A DNA stretch of 5,884 nucleotides, taken from assembly GCA_003524705.1 (NCBI GenBank), contig DQGV01000300.1, positions 2,983-8,866 of the forward strand, written 5' to 3'. The position numbers and the translations under genes are program-made. Below the pieces are notes generated by a model. That model was given only the letters and a program-made list of their open reading frames with translations. It had not been told where the DNA came from and did not search any database. Shown here in pieces: positions 5,510-5,884 of the stretch (position 1 is its first letter; every line of letters starts with the position of its first letter). The DNA comes from Anaerolineae bacterium (GTDB taxonomy: Bacteria; Chloroflexota; Anaerolineae; Anaerolineales; Villigracilaceae).

Positions 5510-5884
5510 AGTGTCTATTGTTGCTGAACCAAATAAACAAGAGGTATTTATCACCCGCGAATTCGATGCGCCACGAGCATTAGTTTACAAAGCCCATATT
5601 GACCCTGAACTCTATGTCAAGTGGTTGGGTCCACGTGGCTTAGAAATGATTCTCGAAACGTTTGAACCTGTAAACGGCGGAAAATATCGTTACATTCACA
5701 AAGATGAAAATGGTGAATATGCTTTTCATGGCGTGTTTCATACCATGACAGAAGAATTGATGATTCAAACATTTGAGTTTGAAGGTTTGCCTGAACCTGG
5801 TCATGTGACATTGGATACGATGCGGCTTGAAGAATTACCAAACAACCGAACAAGGCTTACGATTCAATCTGTGTTTCAATCTGT
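5496..5884 (+). CDS. SRPBCC (AHSA1/START-like) domain protein, C-terminus cut by window edge
   Basis: The visible 129 residues form most of an Aha1-type SRPBCC domain, a hydrophobic ligand-binding helix-grip fold. Family-typical stretches are [20 protein letters not shown] (17-36), KWLGPRG (42-48), [12 protein letters not shown] (56-67), [10 protein letters not shown] (73-82), [20 protein letters not shown] (92-111) and NRTRLTI (117-123). Members are usually about 150-165 residues, so roughly 20-35 residues lie beyond the edge. The frame is open to the last base. ATG 5496 overlaps the arsR end by 14 bp in another frame; AGGAGA (5481-5486) sits nine bases upstream inside arsR, so translation is probably coupled. 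The ligand and function of this family are mostly unknown; some relatives bind small hydrophobic molecules. Expression should follow the ArsR-controlled promoter at 5116-5144. Confidence 0.92.
   Translation, partial: MSKNKVSIVAEPNKQEVFITREFDAPRALVYKAHIDPELYVKWLGPRGLEMILETFEPVNGGKYRYIHKDENGEYAFHGVFHTMTEELMIQTFEFEGLPEPGHVTLDTMRLEELPNNRTRLTIQSVFQS

Overview
This window carries eight genes: two cut by the window edges and six complete. Seven point right; the one at the left edge points left. The DNA is AT-rich. It uses ordinary bacterial signals: Shine-Dalgarno sites of the AAAGG/AGGAG kind, sigma70-like promoters, and one clear rho-independent terminator. The left-edge gene encodes the start of a myo-inositol-1-phosphate synthase with the N-terminus GVGNCASSLVQG, known from Actinobacteria, some archaea and Chloroflexota. 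With the soluble GAF histidine kinase and the low-GC base use, my best guess is an Anaerolineae-like member of the Chloroflexota. This rests on recalled family resemblance, not on a search.

Layout. Positions 1-129 (minus) hold the 5' end of inositol-phosphate synthase. Positions 130-247 are a divergent promoter region with a 20-bp palindrome. Positions 248-1504 encode a cytoplasmic GAF-HisKA-HATPase sensor kinase with no response regulator beside it. Positions 1614-2798 encode a class I/II PLP aminotransferase (aspartate/aromatic type), 2887-3606 a class I SAM methyltransferase of unknown substrate, and 3654-4466 a monofunctional prephenate dehydratase with an ACT domain. Positions 4532-5020 encode a PhnB-like VOC-fold protein with its own consensus promoter and a strong terminator. 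Positions 5168-5509 encode an ArsR-family repressor whose start codon directly follows a perfect inverted-repeat operator. From 5496 an SRPBCC (AHSA1) gene begins, overlaps arsR by 14 bp, and runs off the right edge.

How the genes may work together. Prephenate dehydratase makes phenylpyruvate, and the nearby aminotransferase could convert it to phenylalanine, so 1614-4466 may include part of a phenylalanine pathway; the methyltransferase between them has its own promoter and no obvious link. The ArsR and SRPBCC genes form a translationally coupled, autoregulated pair of a widespread type. The VOC gene looks like a self-contained unit, and its isoleucine codon use differs sharply from pheA beside it, suggesting recent acquisition.

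I see no CRISPR array, transposon, RNA gene or defence system, and nothing that amounts to a clearly new system. The most useful leads are the operator palindromes, the compositional outlier, and the mix of very short leaders with standard Shine-Dalgarno leaders. No gene-free stretch exceeds about 150 bp.
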